In this document: positions 33,294-42,116 of the stretch, in pieces | How the letters are laid out: every line of letters starts with the position of its first letter | Numbering within the stretch: the first letter of the stretch is position 1 | NCBI GenBank assembly: GCA_947367055.1 | Contig: CANBCI010000002.1 | Span: 142,005 to 206,004, forward strand | Reading direction: 5' to 3' | Source of the DNA: an uncultured Alphaproteobacteria bacterium | Lineage (GTDB): Bacteria; Pseudomonadota; Alphaproteobacteria; Rs-D84 | Length of the DNA: 64,000 nucleotides | The notes under the pieces: model-generated | Databases searched by the model: none | What the model was told of the DNA's origin: nothing | What the model saw: the letters and a program-made list of their open reading frames with translations, nothing else | Made by a program: the position numbers and the translations under genes

Positions 33294-34373
33294 TTACTTG
33301 ATTTCACCGATATAAATTCCGCTGTGATATGCAACGTCCAGCAACGGGTCGTCCGGCGATACATATGCGTTTGCGGTTTCCAGTTCCGGGATGTTCGGGT
33401 CTGCAACCGCGTCGCCTGCGGCAAAAAATTCCGACAACGGCACCGTATGGCAACGAAAACCGTCAACCGCGGTCATGACATATGTTTCATTGTTTTCAAT
33501 TGCATGCAGGGCTGCATCCGCCATACATGTCGCCAAAATGCGGTCGGTGGCGGTCGTGTCGCCCGCGCGCTGTATGTGTTCTGGAAATGCGGTGCGGTTG
33601 GCAATTCCCGCGGCGGAAAGTTTGCGCGCAATCATGTCTGCGGGTTTGCCCGAATGACCGCGCAGCGATATGCCCTCTGATACCATTATAATGCCGTAGT
33701 CGGTCGGTGCGTTTTTGATATGCGCAATCAGTGAATCCACATTGAATTTTATTTCCGGAATCAAGATTGCGCTTGCTCCGGTGGCGATTCCCGCATTTAG
33801 CGCCAGTTGCCCGCAATCGCGGCCCATACTTTGCACTACGAACCAGCGGTGGTGGCTGCGTGCCGTCAGCATCAATTGGTCGCAATACGATGTCAACTGT
33901 TGCACTGCGGTATCAAATCCGATTGTGCGGTCTGTTAACGGAATGTCCAAATCAATGGTTTTCGGTACGCATATCAGTTGCAGTCCAGAATACAGTTCTT
34001 TGTTTTTCCACGCCAGTGACAGACTGCCGTTGCCGCCGACCAAAATCAGCGCATCCAGTTTTAGTTCGTCCAGCGATTCGCGCAAGCGTCTGTTAAATTC
34101 GCGCAGGCGCCCGCATTTTGCCGATGTTTCAAAGTTCATCGCGCCCGCGTGCCCGTTGCAAAGTATGCTGCCCGCCAGTCGTGCGTTCTCAATCGGCAGT
34201 GTTCTTTCGTTAAATTCAATAATGCGCGGCGGATTTGGTATCAAGCCATCCGTCCCATCCAAAATGCCTATAACCCGCCAGCCGCGCAACATTGCGCCCG
34301 CGGCAAAGCGCTGAATAACAGTGTTTAGCCCGGAACAATCACCACCGGTCGTCATTATGCCAACTCTTTTCAT
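33294..34373 (-). CDS. pfkA: 6-phosphofructokinase-like protein with altered GGDG motif
   Basis: A 359-residue PFK family protein that would phosphorylate fructose 6-phosphate. Present are TTGGDCSGLN near residue 7, KTIDLDIPLTDRTIGFDTA around the catalytic Asp, SMGRDCG, SEGISLRG and HIQRAGDTTATDR. The nucleotide motif reads GGNGS where ATP-type enzymes have GGDGS, so the usual Mg-binding Asp is Asn. Neither the PPi-type GGDD nor the ATP-type GGDG is matched exactly, and donor specificity is uncertain. ATG 34373 has GGGGGAAAT upstream. Confidence 0.85.
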   Translation of the reverse strand: MKRVGIMTTGGDCSGLNTVIQRFAAGAMLRGWRVIGILDGTDGLIPNPPRIIEFNERTLPIENARLAGSILCNGHAGAMNFETSAKCGRLREFNRRLRESLDELKLDALILVGGNGSLSLAWKNKELYSGLQLICVPKTIDLDIPLTDRTIGFDTAVQQLTSYCDQLMLTARSHHRWFVVQSMGRDCGQLALNAGIATGASAILIPEIKFNVDSLIAHIKNAPTDYGIIMVSEGISLRGHSGKPADMIARKLSAAGIANRTAFPEHIQRAGDTTATDRILATCMADAALHAIENNETYVMTAVDGFRCHTVPLSEFFAAGDAVADPNIPELETANAYVSPDDPLLDVAYHSGIYIGEIK

Positions 34374-34414
34374 ATTTCCCCCTAAATTTTTTTTCAAATT
34401 ATATCACAAATAAG

Positions 34415-34444
34415 TTGACAAAGAAATATCTTTTGTGGTATTTT
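34415..34444 (+). promoter_or_regulatory. Promoter of the LysM-protein operon
   Basis: TTGACA (34415), 18-base spacer, TATTTT (34439). Confidence 0.6.
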
Positions 34445-34488
34445 GTCTAATAAGTTAAGACAATAACCCTGACATGGAGATTATACAA

Positions 34489-35664
34489 ATGTCAAAAAAG
34501 AATGTAAAAAGCAGCAATATCGGCAAGACAAAGCGTTCAACCGACGAAATGATAAATGATGCCATTGCGCAGCAAAATTCGTGGATGGAAAATCGTCGTG
34601 CGTTTGCAAAACGTTTCTTGAAAACACTGAATATTTTTGCGCGCCCCGCGCCAAAGAATGAAGAGGCCGCCGCACCTGCCGCGCGCAGTGGCGCCGACGA
34701 TGAACGCCGCAGCGTTTTGGCGGCGTACTGGTTCCCGATTTTGTGTGCGGTTCTGGTAATCTTGATTGCGATTTGGGCGATATTCCTGCGGACATCGCGT
34801 GCGCCGGAAACTGTTGTTGCGGAACCGGCACCGGTTGTTTCAGAACAGGTTGTTGAAAAAAAGCAGTCGGCGGATGAAATAACCACCCCTACATTTGATA
34901 TCGTTCGCATTGAACGTGATGGAAATATCATTGTTGCCGGCCGCTGGATGCCGCAGAAAAACGTTTCCATTGAAATTAACGGCCACATTGTTGCGACCGA
35001 AGGCGCCGATTACAACGGTGAATTTGTGTATGCGCCGACAACCGCGCTGAAACCGGGTAATTATACAATCGCGCTGATTGGGGCGGAACCGACAACGCGT
35101 TCGGCGGATAAAGTGTTTGTTTATATTTCCGAACAGGGCTATGAAAATTCCGTTTCGCTTTTGATGACGCGCGACGGCAGCACCCTGCTCCAGGCACCGT
35201 CAATGTTGCGCGACGGTGATTTGGTCGTGTCGAAAATTGATTATCTGGATACGGGGCGCATCGTGATTACCGGTGACGCAATGCCGCGTTTGCGCGTGTC
35301 TTTGACGCTGGACGGCAAGTACTTGGGCTTTGCACGTGTGTCCGACCACCGTCACTTTGGTTTGGGTGCCGATGTAGGCAAGCTGGAAACGGGCCGTGAA
35401 TATGAATTGGCGGTGCGCATGCACGACGGCGACGGCCGCACGATTGCGACGGTTGAACACAAATTTACAATGCCGGAAATGACGGGCGATGACGATACAT
35501 TCTATACGGTGCGTCGCGGCGACTGTCTGTGGGTGATCGCGCGCAATTTCCTGCGCCGCGGCATATTGTTCAGCATTATCGCCGAACGCAATAATATCAA
35601 GAATCCGGATTTGATTTTCCCGAAACAGAAACTGCAAATACCGGTGGACGGCGCAAACAAATAA
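34489..35664 (+). CDS. Membrane-anchored LysM-domain protein
   Basis: A 391-residue protein with a cytoplasmic N-terminal stretch, one membrane span near residues 82-102 (WFPILCAVLVILIAIWAIFL), two or three periplasmic beta domains (residues about 125-330), and a C-terminal LysM domain (FYTVRRGDCLWVIARNF... LIFPKQKLQIP). LysM binds peptidoglycan glycan strands, so it likely tethers the inner membrane to the wall. ATG 34489 is preferred because TGGAGA lies 8 bases upstream; ATG 34474 is possible. The radical SAM gene follows by 22 bases. Confidence 0.87.
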   Translation: MSKKNVKSSNIGKTKRSTDEMINDAIAQQNSWMENRRAFAKRFLKTLNIFARPAPKNEEAAAPAARSGADDERRSVLAAYWFPILCAVLVILIAIWAIFLRTSRAPETVVAEPAPVVSEQVVEKKQSADEITTPTFDIVRIERDGNIIVAGRWMPQKNVSIEINGHIVATEGADYNGEFVYAPTTALKPGNYTIALIGAEPTTRSADKVFVYISEQGYENSVSLLMTRDGSTLLQAPSMLRDGDLVVSKIDYLDTGRIVITGDAMPRLRVSLTLDGKYLGFARVSDHRHFGLGADVGKLETGREYELAVRMHDGDGRTIATVEHKFTMPEMTGDDDTFYTVRRGDCLWVIARNFLRRGILFSIIAERNNIKNPDLIFPKQKLQIPVDGANK

Positions 35665-35686
35665 TATTTGCGAATTGGTGGATATA

Positions 35687-36505
35687 ATGGATACGCTGCT
35701 GTTGGCCTTTAAAATTACAAACTGGTGTAATTTGGCTTGCGATAAATGCCATGGCCACAGCAGCCAATCCTGTGCGCCGCAGTTAATGGATATAAATTTA
35801 ATCGCTAAATATATTTCCGAATTTAAAAAATTGCCGTATAGCACGGTTGAATCGGTAACGTTGCGCGGCGGCGAAGCGACCGCTCCTTATTTCATGGGTG
35901 ACTATGAATATATCCCAAAATGCCTGGATTTGATTCACAGAAACGATATGATTCCCGTTCTTCAAACAAACGGCATGTGGGGGCTGGATTCTAAAATGCG
36001 GCAAAGAATTTTGGCCGATTTGCATAATACGTGGAAAAAACATGAATGCATGGCCCCGGTTTTGGAAATCGCATTAAGCGGTTTATATGACAATATTTCA
36101 CATATTGCCAAAATTCTTGCCGAATTTGGATATAACCCAAATTACTTATATAGCATTGAAACATGGCTGACCGGAAACGAAATGTCGGACACTTCGTTTG
36201 ATGCCCAGCGTGATCTTTTGGTGCGGATGTGTCGGTACGGATTGCGTTTTAGGGCATGTGATAACGGCATTTATTTTATATCAAATGAATTAAACAACTC
36301 TATAATATTTAATTATGATGTTTCGCCACTGGTTCCGATTGAACCAATGGCAACCCCGGTTGAGGTCGGTTGTCCATGGGCGCGTGATAACTATTTGGAA
36401 ATAGATAATGTTGGAAATGCGACATTAAACGGAATATACAAAACAAAAATCCAAAACCGTCCGCTGGCGTCTGTTGTCGCCGAATTAAAATCGAAGGTTA
36501 AATAA
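35687..36505 (+). CDS. Radical SAM domain protein
   Basis: A 272-residue protein with CNLACDKC near residue 14, the CxxxCxxC site for a 4Fe-4S cluster that cleaves SAM. VTLRGGEATAP near residue 58 fits the GGE motif that binds SAM. A further Cys (GCPWARDN, about residue 227) near the C-terminus might be part of an auxiliary site. The specific reaction is not evident; small rSAM proteins of this type include peptide-modifying and activase enzymes. GGTGGAT precedes ATG 35687. It is the second gene of the LysM operon. Confidence 0.85.
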   Translation: MDTLLLAFKITNWCNLACDKCHGHSSQSCAPQLMDINLIAKYISEFKKLPYSTVESVTLRGGEATAPYFMGDYEYIPKCLDLIHRNDMIPVLQTNGMWGLDSKMRQRILADLHNTWKKHECMAPVLEIALSGLYDNISHIAKILAEFGYNPNYLYSIETWLTGNEMSDTSFDAQRDLLVRMCRYGLRFRACDNGIYFISNELNNSIIFNYDVSPLVPIEPMATPVEVGCPWARDNYLEIDNVGNATLNGIYKTKIQNRPLASVVAELKSKVK

Positions 36506-36519
36506 TTCCCCAGCCTTTT

Positions 36520-36760
36520 CCGTCACCACAGGCCAAAAATAAAATTGGCGCAAGGCCAATTTAATTTTTGGGGCCGTCGCGAAGGGAATCCCTCGGGCTA
36601 TGCCCTGCGGGGAAACCGTGACGGCTCGATTGCACTTTGTTTATCTCGCCTACTTGTCTTCGAACCCTCTTGGTCGGGTTCTCTTCCGTCGCTACAGGCC
36701 AAAAATAAAATTGGCGCAAGGCCAATTTAATTTTTGGTGCGGGCGAAGGGAATCGAACCC
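36520..36760 (-). repeat. Duplicated tRNA-3'-end/terminator element next to tRNA-Gly
   Basis: A block reading ACAGGCCAAAAATAAAA, a hairpin (TTGGC-GCAAG-GCCAA) and TTTAATTTTTGG occurs at 36528..36570 and 36695..36737, about 167 bases apart and essentially identical. The right copy joins the real 3' end of tRNA-Gly, the left a fragment reading GCGAAGGGAATC--CCTCG, resembling the T-arm. The spacer has blocks in common with the tRNA-Pro locus (CGGAAGAG, AAGTAGGCGA, AAACAA on the minus strand). No gene lies in 36506..36734. Confidence 0.72.
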
Positions 36761-36808
36761 TCGTCTTCAGCTTGGGAAGCTGACGTGCTACCATTATACC
36801 ACGCCCGC
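36735..36808 (-). tRNA. tRNA-Gly (anticodon CCC)
   Basis: Read on the minus strand, the acceptor GCGGGCG pairs with CGCCCGC, with encoded CCA. The anticodon stem TCAGC/GCTGA encloses TTCCCAA with anticodon CCC. Total 74 bases. Confidence 0.96.
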
Positions 36809-36942
36809 AGAACTTTCAAATCTTCGCGATTTTATAACACCTGCGGATAAAAGTCCAGCACAAAACGACGCATTAAATTTTTGTTTGCTTTTTTTATTCT
36901 TTGGGCATACCGTATTTCATTAGCCAATCAAAGGAGAAAGTT

Positions 36943-38196
36943 ATGGCAAATGAAAATTTGAATCCGTTGGTCGCAGCCCAGCATCGCGTTAAGGTAGCGT
37001 GCGATAAACTGGGGCTAGAGCCGGCGGTTTATGAAATCTTGAAAAATCCGCAGCGCATGTTTGAAGTGTCGATTCCGGTTAAAATGGATGACGGCACGAC
37101 ACGCGTCTTTACCGGATTCCGTGCACAGCACAACACGGCCGTCGGCCCGTCCAAGGGCGGCGTGCGTTTTCATCCGATGGTGACGCGCGACGAGGTGTGC
37201 GCCCTGTCCATATGGATGACTTTTAAATGTTCGGTGACGGGTATTCCGTATGGCGGCGGCAAAGGCGGCATTATTGTCGACCCAAAAGAATTGTCTGCGG
37301 GCGAACTGGAACGCCTGTGCCGCGGGTATGTTGATGCGATTTATCCGATTTTGGGCGAAAAGCGCGATGTCCCCGCCCCCGATGTCAACACCAATGGCCA
37401 GATTATGGCGTGGATGATTGATGAATACATCAAGTTATCGGGCGAGGAATCTTTTGGCACATTTACCGGAAAACCGGTTGAACTGGCCGGTTCCAAGGGC
37501 CGTACCAAGGCGACGGGCCTGGGGATTTCCATTATTATAGCAGAGGCCCTGCGCGCAAGTGGCAAAGACATGCGCGGCGCGCGCATCGCAATTCAGGGCT
37601 TTGGCAATGTCGGTTCGTTTACGGCAAAATGTTCGCATGACATGGGCGCAAAGATTGTCGCAATTGCCGAATGGAATACAATTCTGTTCAATGAAAACGG
37701 CCTGGATATTGACGCGCTGATGCAGTATAAGTCTGATAACAAGGGCAGCATCAAAGATTTCCCCGGTGCACGTGAAATCACGGCCGATGAATTCTGGGGA
37801 CTGGATGTTGATGTCTTATCACCGTGCGCAATGGAAAACACCATTAACAAGGATACGGCGCCGCTGATTAAAACAAATCTGATTGTAGAGGGGGCAAATG
37901 GCCCGACAACATTGGATGGCGAAGAAATCCTGAATGCACGTGACGTGACAATTGTGCCGGATATTTTGGCGAACGCCGGCGGCGTCACCGTGTCGTATTT
38001 TGAATGGGTTCAGAACCGTTATGGCTACTACTGGTCAGAATCAGAGGTTGAACAGAAAGAACACATTGCCATGAAGGACGCATTCGACGCGATTTACAAA
38101 ATCAAGACCGAATATAATGTCACCATGCGCGAGGCTGCATATATGCACTCTATCAAGCGTGTGGCAACGGCAATGAAGCTGCGCGGATGGTATTAA
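36943..38196 (+). CDS. gdhA: Glutamate dehydrogenase (Glu/Leu/Phe/Val family)
   Basis: A 417-residue enzyme that interconverts glutamate with 2-oxoglutarate and ammonia, linking nitrogen and carbon metabolism. The N-terminal substrate domain has GPSKGGVRFHP and PYGGGKGGI with the catalytic Lys; the Rossmann domain has IQGFGNVGS near residue 218. The C-terminus RVATAMKLRGWY is typical. AAAGGAGAAAG precedes ATG 36943. A terminator follows. Confidence 0.93.
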   Translation: MANENLNPLVAAQHRVKVACDKLGLEPAVYEILKNPQRMFEVSIPVKMDDGTTRVFTGFRAQHNTAVGPSKGGVRFHPMVTRDEVCALSIWMTFKCSVTGIPYGGGKGGIIVDPKELSAGELERLCRGYVDAIYPILGEKRDVPAPDVNTNGQIMAWMIDEYIKLSGEESFGTFTGKPVELAGSKGRTKATGLGISIIIAEALRASGKDMRGARIAIQGFGNVGSFTAKCSHDMGAKIVAIAEWNTILFNENGLDIDALMQYKSDNKGSIKDFPGAREITADEFWGLDVDVLSPCAMENTINKDTAPLIKTNLIVEGANGPTTLDGEEILNARDVTIVPDILANAGGVTVSYFEWVQNRYGYYWSESEVEQKEHIAMKDAFDAIYKIKTEYNVTMREAAYMHSIKRVATAMKLRGWY

Positions 38197-38212
38197 ACAA
38201 GGATGCGCACCC

Positions 38213-38237
38213 GCCCCGGTTTAACCGGGGCTTTTTT
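38213..38237 (+). terminator. gdhA terminator
   Basis: GCCCCGG-TTTAA-CCGGGGC hairpin then six T. Confidence 0.9.
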
Positions 38238-38257
38238 ATTGCAATATTTTATGTTTT

Positions 38258-39490
38258 ATGATTAAAATCCCAATTGCTATGCTGAAACGAATATTTGGAA
38301 AATTTAAAAGTGAGCACAAAATTTTGTTACTGGCCGGATTGATTAGCATTTCTGTCGGTCTGTGGGAAAATTTTCAACAGTTATGGTTGGAAAACTACGG
38401 TTTTTCTGTTGAAACTATTGCGAATGTGTTAAGTGCTGCGACATTTATATGTGCGGCGGTGTGTCTGTTTGTCGCATGGCGTGTTAAGCCGGACAAAATA
38501 AAATCGTTTGTGGCGCTGTGCCTGATACTGCAGATTTGTGCACTGATTGGATTGGGACTGATGTCGGATATGCCGAATATGGCGCCATTGGTGAAATTGT
38601 TGGCGGTTATTGATACAATCGGCCAGAAAATTATATTTTTAAGCACATGGCCCTTGATGTCTGCATGCCGCAAAGATGATGATACGTATGGAAAAATCGG
38701 CCTGACTGAATATGTTTTTCGTGATCTAGGGGTTCTGGTGGGCGGACTGTTTATTGGGCGTACAATTGGGGGTTTTGTTGTCGGGTACAACATGTTTTTG
38801 GGGTTGGCCCTGGTATTTTATACAATGGCGCTACTTTCGTTGGTGTGGATAAAGCTACCCAAAATAAGAAATTGTGAAAACGGTCGATTGGCGATAGTTC
38901 TGCGCCATATACGTCGGGACCGCATTTTGAGCATGTATTTCCTGTATTATTTTATAAACCGCATTGCGTATTGTTGCGCATTGGGGTTGAAAATGCTGAT
39001 ATTTACAAATGTATTGTCGTTTTCGGCATCGGCGGCGGTAAATTTCTTTTTGATCGTCGGAATATTGGCCGACCTTATCGGTGTGATATGCCTGCGGTGG
39101 TTGACCCCGCGCAGCGATTACGTGACAATGTCAATAAAATTTGGCGGGCGTTTCATAATGTATTCGCTGGCGTTTTTAACGGGTAATCCGATTGTGATGT
39201 TGTCGGCGATGACGTTTGCGGTGCTGCTGTCCAAATCCTTTGATAACAGAACCGAGGCGCCGTACATAAACCGTATCGGTTGTCAGGGACAGTTCAGTCT
39301 GGTTGCAACGCGGAAAATGGTACGTTCTGTCGGTGAATCCATCGGCATGTCTATTGCCGGGGCGGCATATGCGTTCGGATTGCGCTATATTTTGGGTGCG
39401 GCCGCGGTATTTGTGCTGATTCAGACAATTATCGGATATATTCTGATATACATGCGCACGCATGAATCGAAAGTACATAAAAATATTTGA
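38258..39490 (+). CDS. MFS-type transporter
   Basis: A 410-residue polytopic protein with about twelve hydrophobic segments in two halves, a charged central loop near residues 205-230 (KIRNCENGRLAIVLRHIRRD), and MFS-like packing motifs. Substrate unknown. ATG 38258 follows the gdhA terminator by 20 bases without a clear Shine-Dalgarno. ATG 38279 is an alternative: a TTGCAA-N17-TTAAAA element at 38239..38267 would put the transcript start just before it. Confidence 0.75.
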   Translation: MIKIPIAMLKRIFGKFKSEHKILLLAGLISISVGLWENFQQLWLENYGFSVETIANVLSAATFICAAVCLFVAWRVKPDKIKSFVALCLILQICALIGLGLMSDMPNMAPLVKLLAVIDTIGQKIIFLSTWPLMSACRKDDDTYGKIGLTEYVFRDLGVLVGGLFIGRTIGGFVVGYNMFLGLALVFYTMALLSLVWIKLPKIRNCENGRLAIVLRHIRRDRILSMYFLYYFINRIAYCCALGLKMLIFTNVLSFSASAAVNFFLIVGILADLIGVICLRWLTPRSDYVTMSIKFGGRFIMYSLAFLTGNPIVMLSAMTFAVLLSKSFDNRTEAPYINRIGCQGQFSLVATRKMVRSVGESIGMSIAGAAYAFGLRYILGAAAVFVLIQTIIGYILIYMRTHESKVHKNI

Positions 39491-39642
39491 CTTTTGTGAA
39501 ATATTGGTGCATAATTTGCCCGCAAATCCCAAAGATTGCCATTTCTGATAAACCAGTACGCGGCATGCGTGTGGGACATCATCCGATGAGTTTTCATCCT
39601 TGGTGGCGGTTTTCTTTGTGGTTGGATTAAGGAAATGTAAAA

Positions 39643-39804
39643 ATGATATATATGTCACAGGAAGCGTTTTTGAAAGACTTGCAGCCGTCACCGAAAAGCA
39701 AGGCGGATAAGGTTAAGTCTGTGAAACAAAGTGAGAAAGAATTAAAACAATGGCAAGAAACCGCCAAAATGTTTTTTAAGAACCAAGAAATAAAAAATAA
39801 ATAA
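39643..39804 (+). CDS. 53-residue charged protein upstream of rpsP
   Basis: A short ORF beginning MIYMSQEAFLKDLQPSP and continuing as a Lys/Glu-rich, probably helical segment. AAGGAAAT lies 7 bases before ATG 39643; ATG 39652 is an alternative. It ends 19 bases before rpsP and is probably first in the ribosomal operon transcript. No family is recognised. The 150-base leader upstream contains no obvious autoregulatory fold. Confidence 0.6.
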   Translation: MIYMSQEAFLKDLQPSPKSKADKVKSVKQSEKELKQWQETAKMFFKNQEIKNK

Positions 39805-39823
39805 AACAAAGGAGCAAAATAAA

Positions 39824-40282
39824 ATGGCAACAGTTATTCGTTTGGCGCGCTTTGGTGCAAAAAAACGCCCGTATTATCACATCGTGGTCACGGATTCACG
39901 CAATGCGCGCAATTCCGGTAACGTTCTGGAAACAGTTGGCAAATACGACCCGATGCAGGCCAAAGATTCCGATAAGCGCGTCGTTTTGAAAATTGACGCG
40001 GTAAAGGCGTGGCTGGCCAAGGGTGCAAAGGCATCAGACCGTGTGCACAAATTCCTGGCCAAGGCCGGTTTGGTTGCGGCAAAACCGGTGCCAAATCAGA
40101 CCAAAAAACATCTGCAGTCCGAAAAGACCCAGATGAAGATCAAGGACAAGGCCGACAAATTGGCGAAAATAGCCGAGGAAAAGGCCGCCGCGGAAGCTGC
40201 CGCCAAGGCAGCGGCAGAGGCCCCGGCCGAAGAAGCCGCGCCCGCCGCAGAAGAAGCACCGGCGGAAACGGTTGCCGAATAA
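39824..40282 (+). CDS. rpsP: 30S ribosomal protein S16
   Basis: A 152-residue protein; the S16 core is residues 1-85 (TVIRLARFGAKKRPYYHIVVTDSRNARN, VGKYDPM). It is extended by a Lys- then Ala/Glu-rich tail of about 65 residues, a tail type known in alphaproteobacteria. CAAAGGAGC precedes the ATG. It heads the classic rpsP-rimM-trmD-rplS cluster. Confidence 0.97.
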   Translation: MATVIRLARFGAKKRPYYHIVVTDSRNARNSGNVLETVGKYDPMQAKDSDKRVVLKIDAVKAWLAKGAKASDRVHKFLAKAGLVAAKPVPNQTKKHLQSEKTQMKIKDKADKLAKIAEEKAAAEAAAKAAAEAPAEEAAPAAEEAPAETVAE

Positions 40283-40297
40283 TTTTGCTTTTATACA

Positions 40298-40319
40298 TGC
40301 CCGGGTTATCCCGGGCATG
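40298..40319 (+). terminator. Strong hairpin between rpsP and rimM
   Basis: ATGCCCGGG pairs with CCCGGGCAT over a 4-base loop. No T-run follows, so it may be a weak terminator or an RNA-processing or stability element that sets S16 above the downstream genes. Confidence 0.6.
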
Positions 40320-40336
40320 GTGTTCTTTGTGAAATA

Positions 40337-40804
40337 ATGAAAAACGAAAACAAAATCTTAATCGGAAAAATTGTTGCGCCCCAGGGTATTCGTGGCGAGA
40401 TTCGGGTTCAAACGTACACCGCGTCGCCCATGGATTTTCAAAAAATAAGTGTTCTGTCCGAACGCTTTGCAGACGGCGCGTTCCATTTTGTGCGGCGTCT
40501 GAATCCGACATCAAATGTGATTGTTGCACGCATTGACGGGGTTGCCGACCGAAACGCGGCCGAAACCTTGCGCGGGACGGAACTGTTCATGATGCGTGAC
40601 GCCCTGCCCGCGTTGCGCGACGGCGAATATTATCAGGCGGACTTGATTGGTTTTGATGTTTTTCGCGGCGGTGAAAAAATTGGGCGCATTGCGTGTTTCC
40701 AGAATTTTGGCGCCGGCGATATAATTGAATTGGAAAATGGCGACATGCTGTCTTTTCATGGCGCCGCGGTTGATTTGAACGAAAAAACGATAACAATTAA
40801 ATAA
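40337..40804 (+). CDS. rimM: Ribosome maturation factor RimM
   Basis: A 155-residue 16S rRNA-processing factor that binds S19 during assembly of the 30S head. The N-terminal barrel starts LIGKIVAPQGIRGEIRVQTY and the PRC-barrel half begins around residue 90 (EYYQADLIGFDVF). Length is at the short end of the family. It follows the hairpin after rpsP. Confidence 0.94.
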   Translation: MKNENKILIGKIVAPQGIRGEIRVQTYTASPMDFQKISVLSERFADGAFHFVRRLNPTSNVIVARIDGVADRNAAETLRGTELFMMRDALPALRDGEYYQADLIGFDVFRGGEKIGRIACFQNFGAGDIIELENGDMLSFHGAAVDLNEKTITIK

Positions 40805-40815
40805 AGTAATTAAAG

Positions 40816-41076
40816 ATGAAAAGAATACATTTTATTTTTCATAAAGAGCCTTTGATAAGCGTTGAGTGTAACAAAATGGACGGTTATGAGCAGTGTCCTG
40901 TGATTGAAAAGTTTTGCACATTAGTAAAGTGTTATAATTATTCAGTTGATTTCAATTTTGAAAATAATGAGGTTAAGAAAATATTTCAAGGATTTCGCCC
41001 GCCGCTGACGTGCCAAGATAAAGACAGTCTGATACAGGCATGCCAACAGTGTAAGTATCACGGCCGCGCGCGGTAA
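40816..41076 (+). CDS. 86-residue Cys-containing protein inserted in the ribosomal operon
   Basis: A hypothetical protein with seven cysteines (VECNKMDGYEQC, FCTLVKCYN, LTCQDK, ACQQCKYHG). It has no signal peptide, so the cysteines may bind metal or remain reduced in the cytoplasm. It lies 12 bases after rimM and 17 before the next small ORF. The family is not recognised. Confidence 0.6.
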   Translation: MKRIHFIFHKEPLISVECNKMDGYEQCPVIEKFCTLVKCYNYSVDFNFENNEVKKIFQGFRPPLTCQDKDSLIQACQQCKYHGRAR

Positions 41077-41093
41077 TTTCAAAGGAGTAAAAA

Positions 41094-41429
41094 ATGGATA
41101 TTATGGAACAGGAGTACAAAGTGACGCCGCATCCGTTCAAACGGCAAAAAGGAACAAAATATATTTTTGTTCCCAAAGAACCGTATTGCGACAACACCAA
41201 TCATATTGCTTCATGTACAGATGTTTGCCCAGAATTTTTTAATTATCCGGTTGATGATGCTGGTGTTCGTATAATTCCCAAAGGTGCGATTTGTCCCCAA
41301 ACTGGCGGATTGTGCAAAGGGTCGGGATTATGCGTTAACGGTTCTTGGGCATCTTGTGCAAATATAGCTGTATACAGAGCGCCCATTCAGAAATATACGT
41401 CGTGGTATATAAAACATAACGCCAGATAG
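41094..41429 (+). CDS. 111-residue Cys-containing protein inserted in the ribosomal operon
   Basis: A hypothetical protein with nine cysteines (YCDNTNHIASCTDVCPEF, ICPQTGGLCKGSGLC, SCANIAV). AAAGGAG precedes the ATG with good spacing. No signal peptide. It ends 4 bases before trmD. With its neighbour it interrupts an otherwise highly conserved operon, and both may come from the same recruitment; function unknown. Confidence 0.65.
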   Translation: MDIMEQEYKVTPHPFKRQKGTKYIFVPKEPYCDNTNHIASCTDVCPEFFNYPVDDAGVRIIPKGAICPQTGGLCKGSGLCVNGSWASCANIAVYRAPIQKYTSWYIKHNAR

Positions 41430-41433
41430 AAAT

Positions 41434-42114
41434 ATGCACTTTAATATACTGACCATTTTTCCGGAATTGTTCCCGGGCACATTGGGGGCCGGGGTGGTTG
41501 GCCGTGCACTGAATAATGGCATTTGGTCGTATGACGCGATAAACATTCGCGACTTTGCCATAAATAATTATGGCAGTGTTGATGACGAGCAATTCGGCGG
41601 CGGCGCGGGTATGGTTATGCGCCCCGATGTCTTGGGGGCGGCGTTGGATTCGGTTAAAAAACCGGGGCGCATAATATATTTTTCGCCACGCGGGCCGCGC
41701 CTGACGCAGCATATGGTGCGCGAATTTGCGGCGGATGCCGGGGCCGTGTACACCCTGCTCTGTGGTCGGTACGAAGGAATTGATCAGCGCGTAATTGAAG
41801 AATATGATATAATGGAATTGTCCATTGGGGACTATATACTGTCGGGGGGCGAAATTGCCGCCGAAGTTTTTATTGACAGTTGCGTTCGCGTGATGGATAA
41901 TGTGCTGCATGGCGGTTCGGACACAACCGCAAACGAGAGTTTCGAAATCGGGGGGCTGGAATGGCCGTTATACACCCGCCCGTCGGCATGGCGTGGACGC
42001 AATGTCCCAGAAGTCCTGCTGTCCGGTCACCACGGCAACATCGAACGGTGGCGGAAACAACAATCGGATGACATAACCAAGGAACGTCGTCCGGATTTAA
42101 TAAAGGAAAAGTAA
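41434..42114 (+). CDS. trmD: tRNA (guanine-37-N1)-methyltransferase
   Basis: A 226-residue SPOUT-class enzyme that makes m1G37 to prevent frameshifting. [14 protein letters not shown] at the start, the [12 protein letters not shown] loop, [15 protein letters not shown] and the trefoil-knot [12 protein letters not shown]-type loop near 135 are all characteristic. The length is normal. rplS begins 2 bases after its stop. Confidence 0.97.
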   Translation: MHFNILTIFPELFPGTLGAGVVGRALNNGIWSYDAINIRDFAINNYGSVDDEQFGGGAGMVMRPDVLGAALDSVKKPGRIIYFSPRGPRLTQHMVREFAADAGAVYTLLCGRYEGIDQRVIEEYDIMELSIGDYILSGGEIAAEVFIDSCVRVMDNVLHGGSDTTANESFEIGGLEWPLYTRPSAWRGRNVPEVLLSGHHGNIERWRKQQSDDITKERRPDLIKEK

Positions 42115-42116
42115 AA

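Noticed and set aside
36600-36923. Plus-strand ORF across tRNA-Gly reading GRRESNPRLQLGK
   Set aside because: Another classic false ORF made by the reverse complement of a tRNA; it also spans the repeat element.
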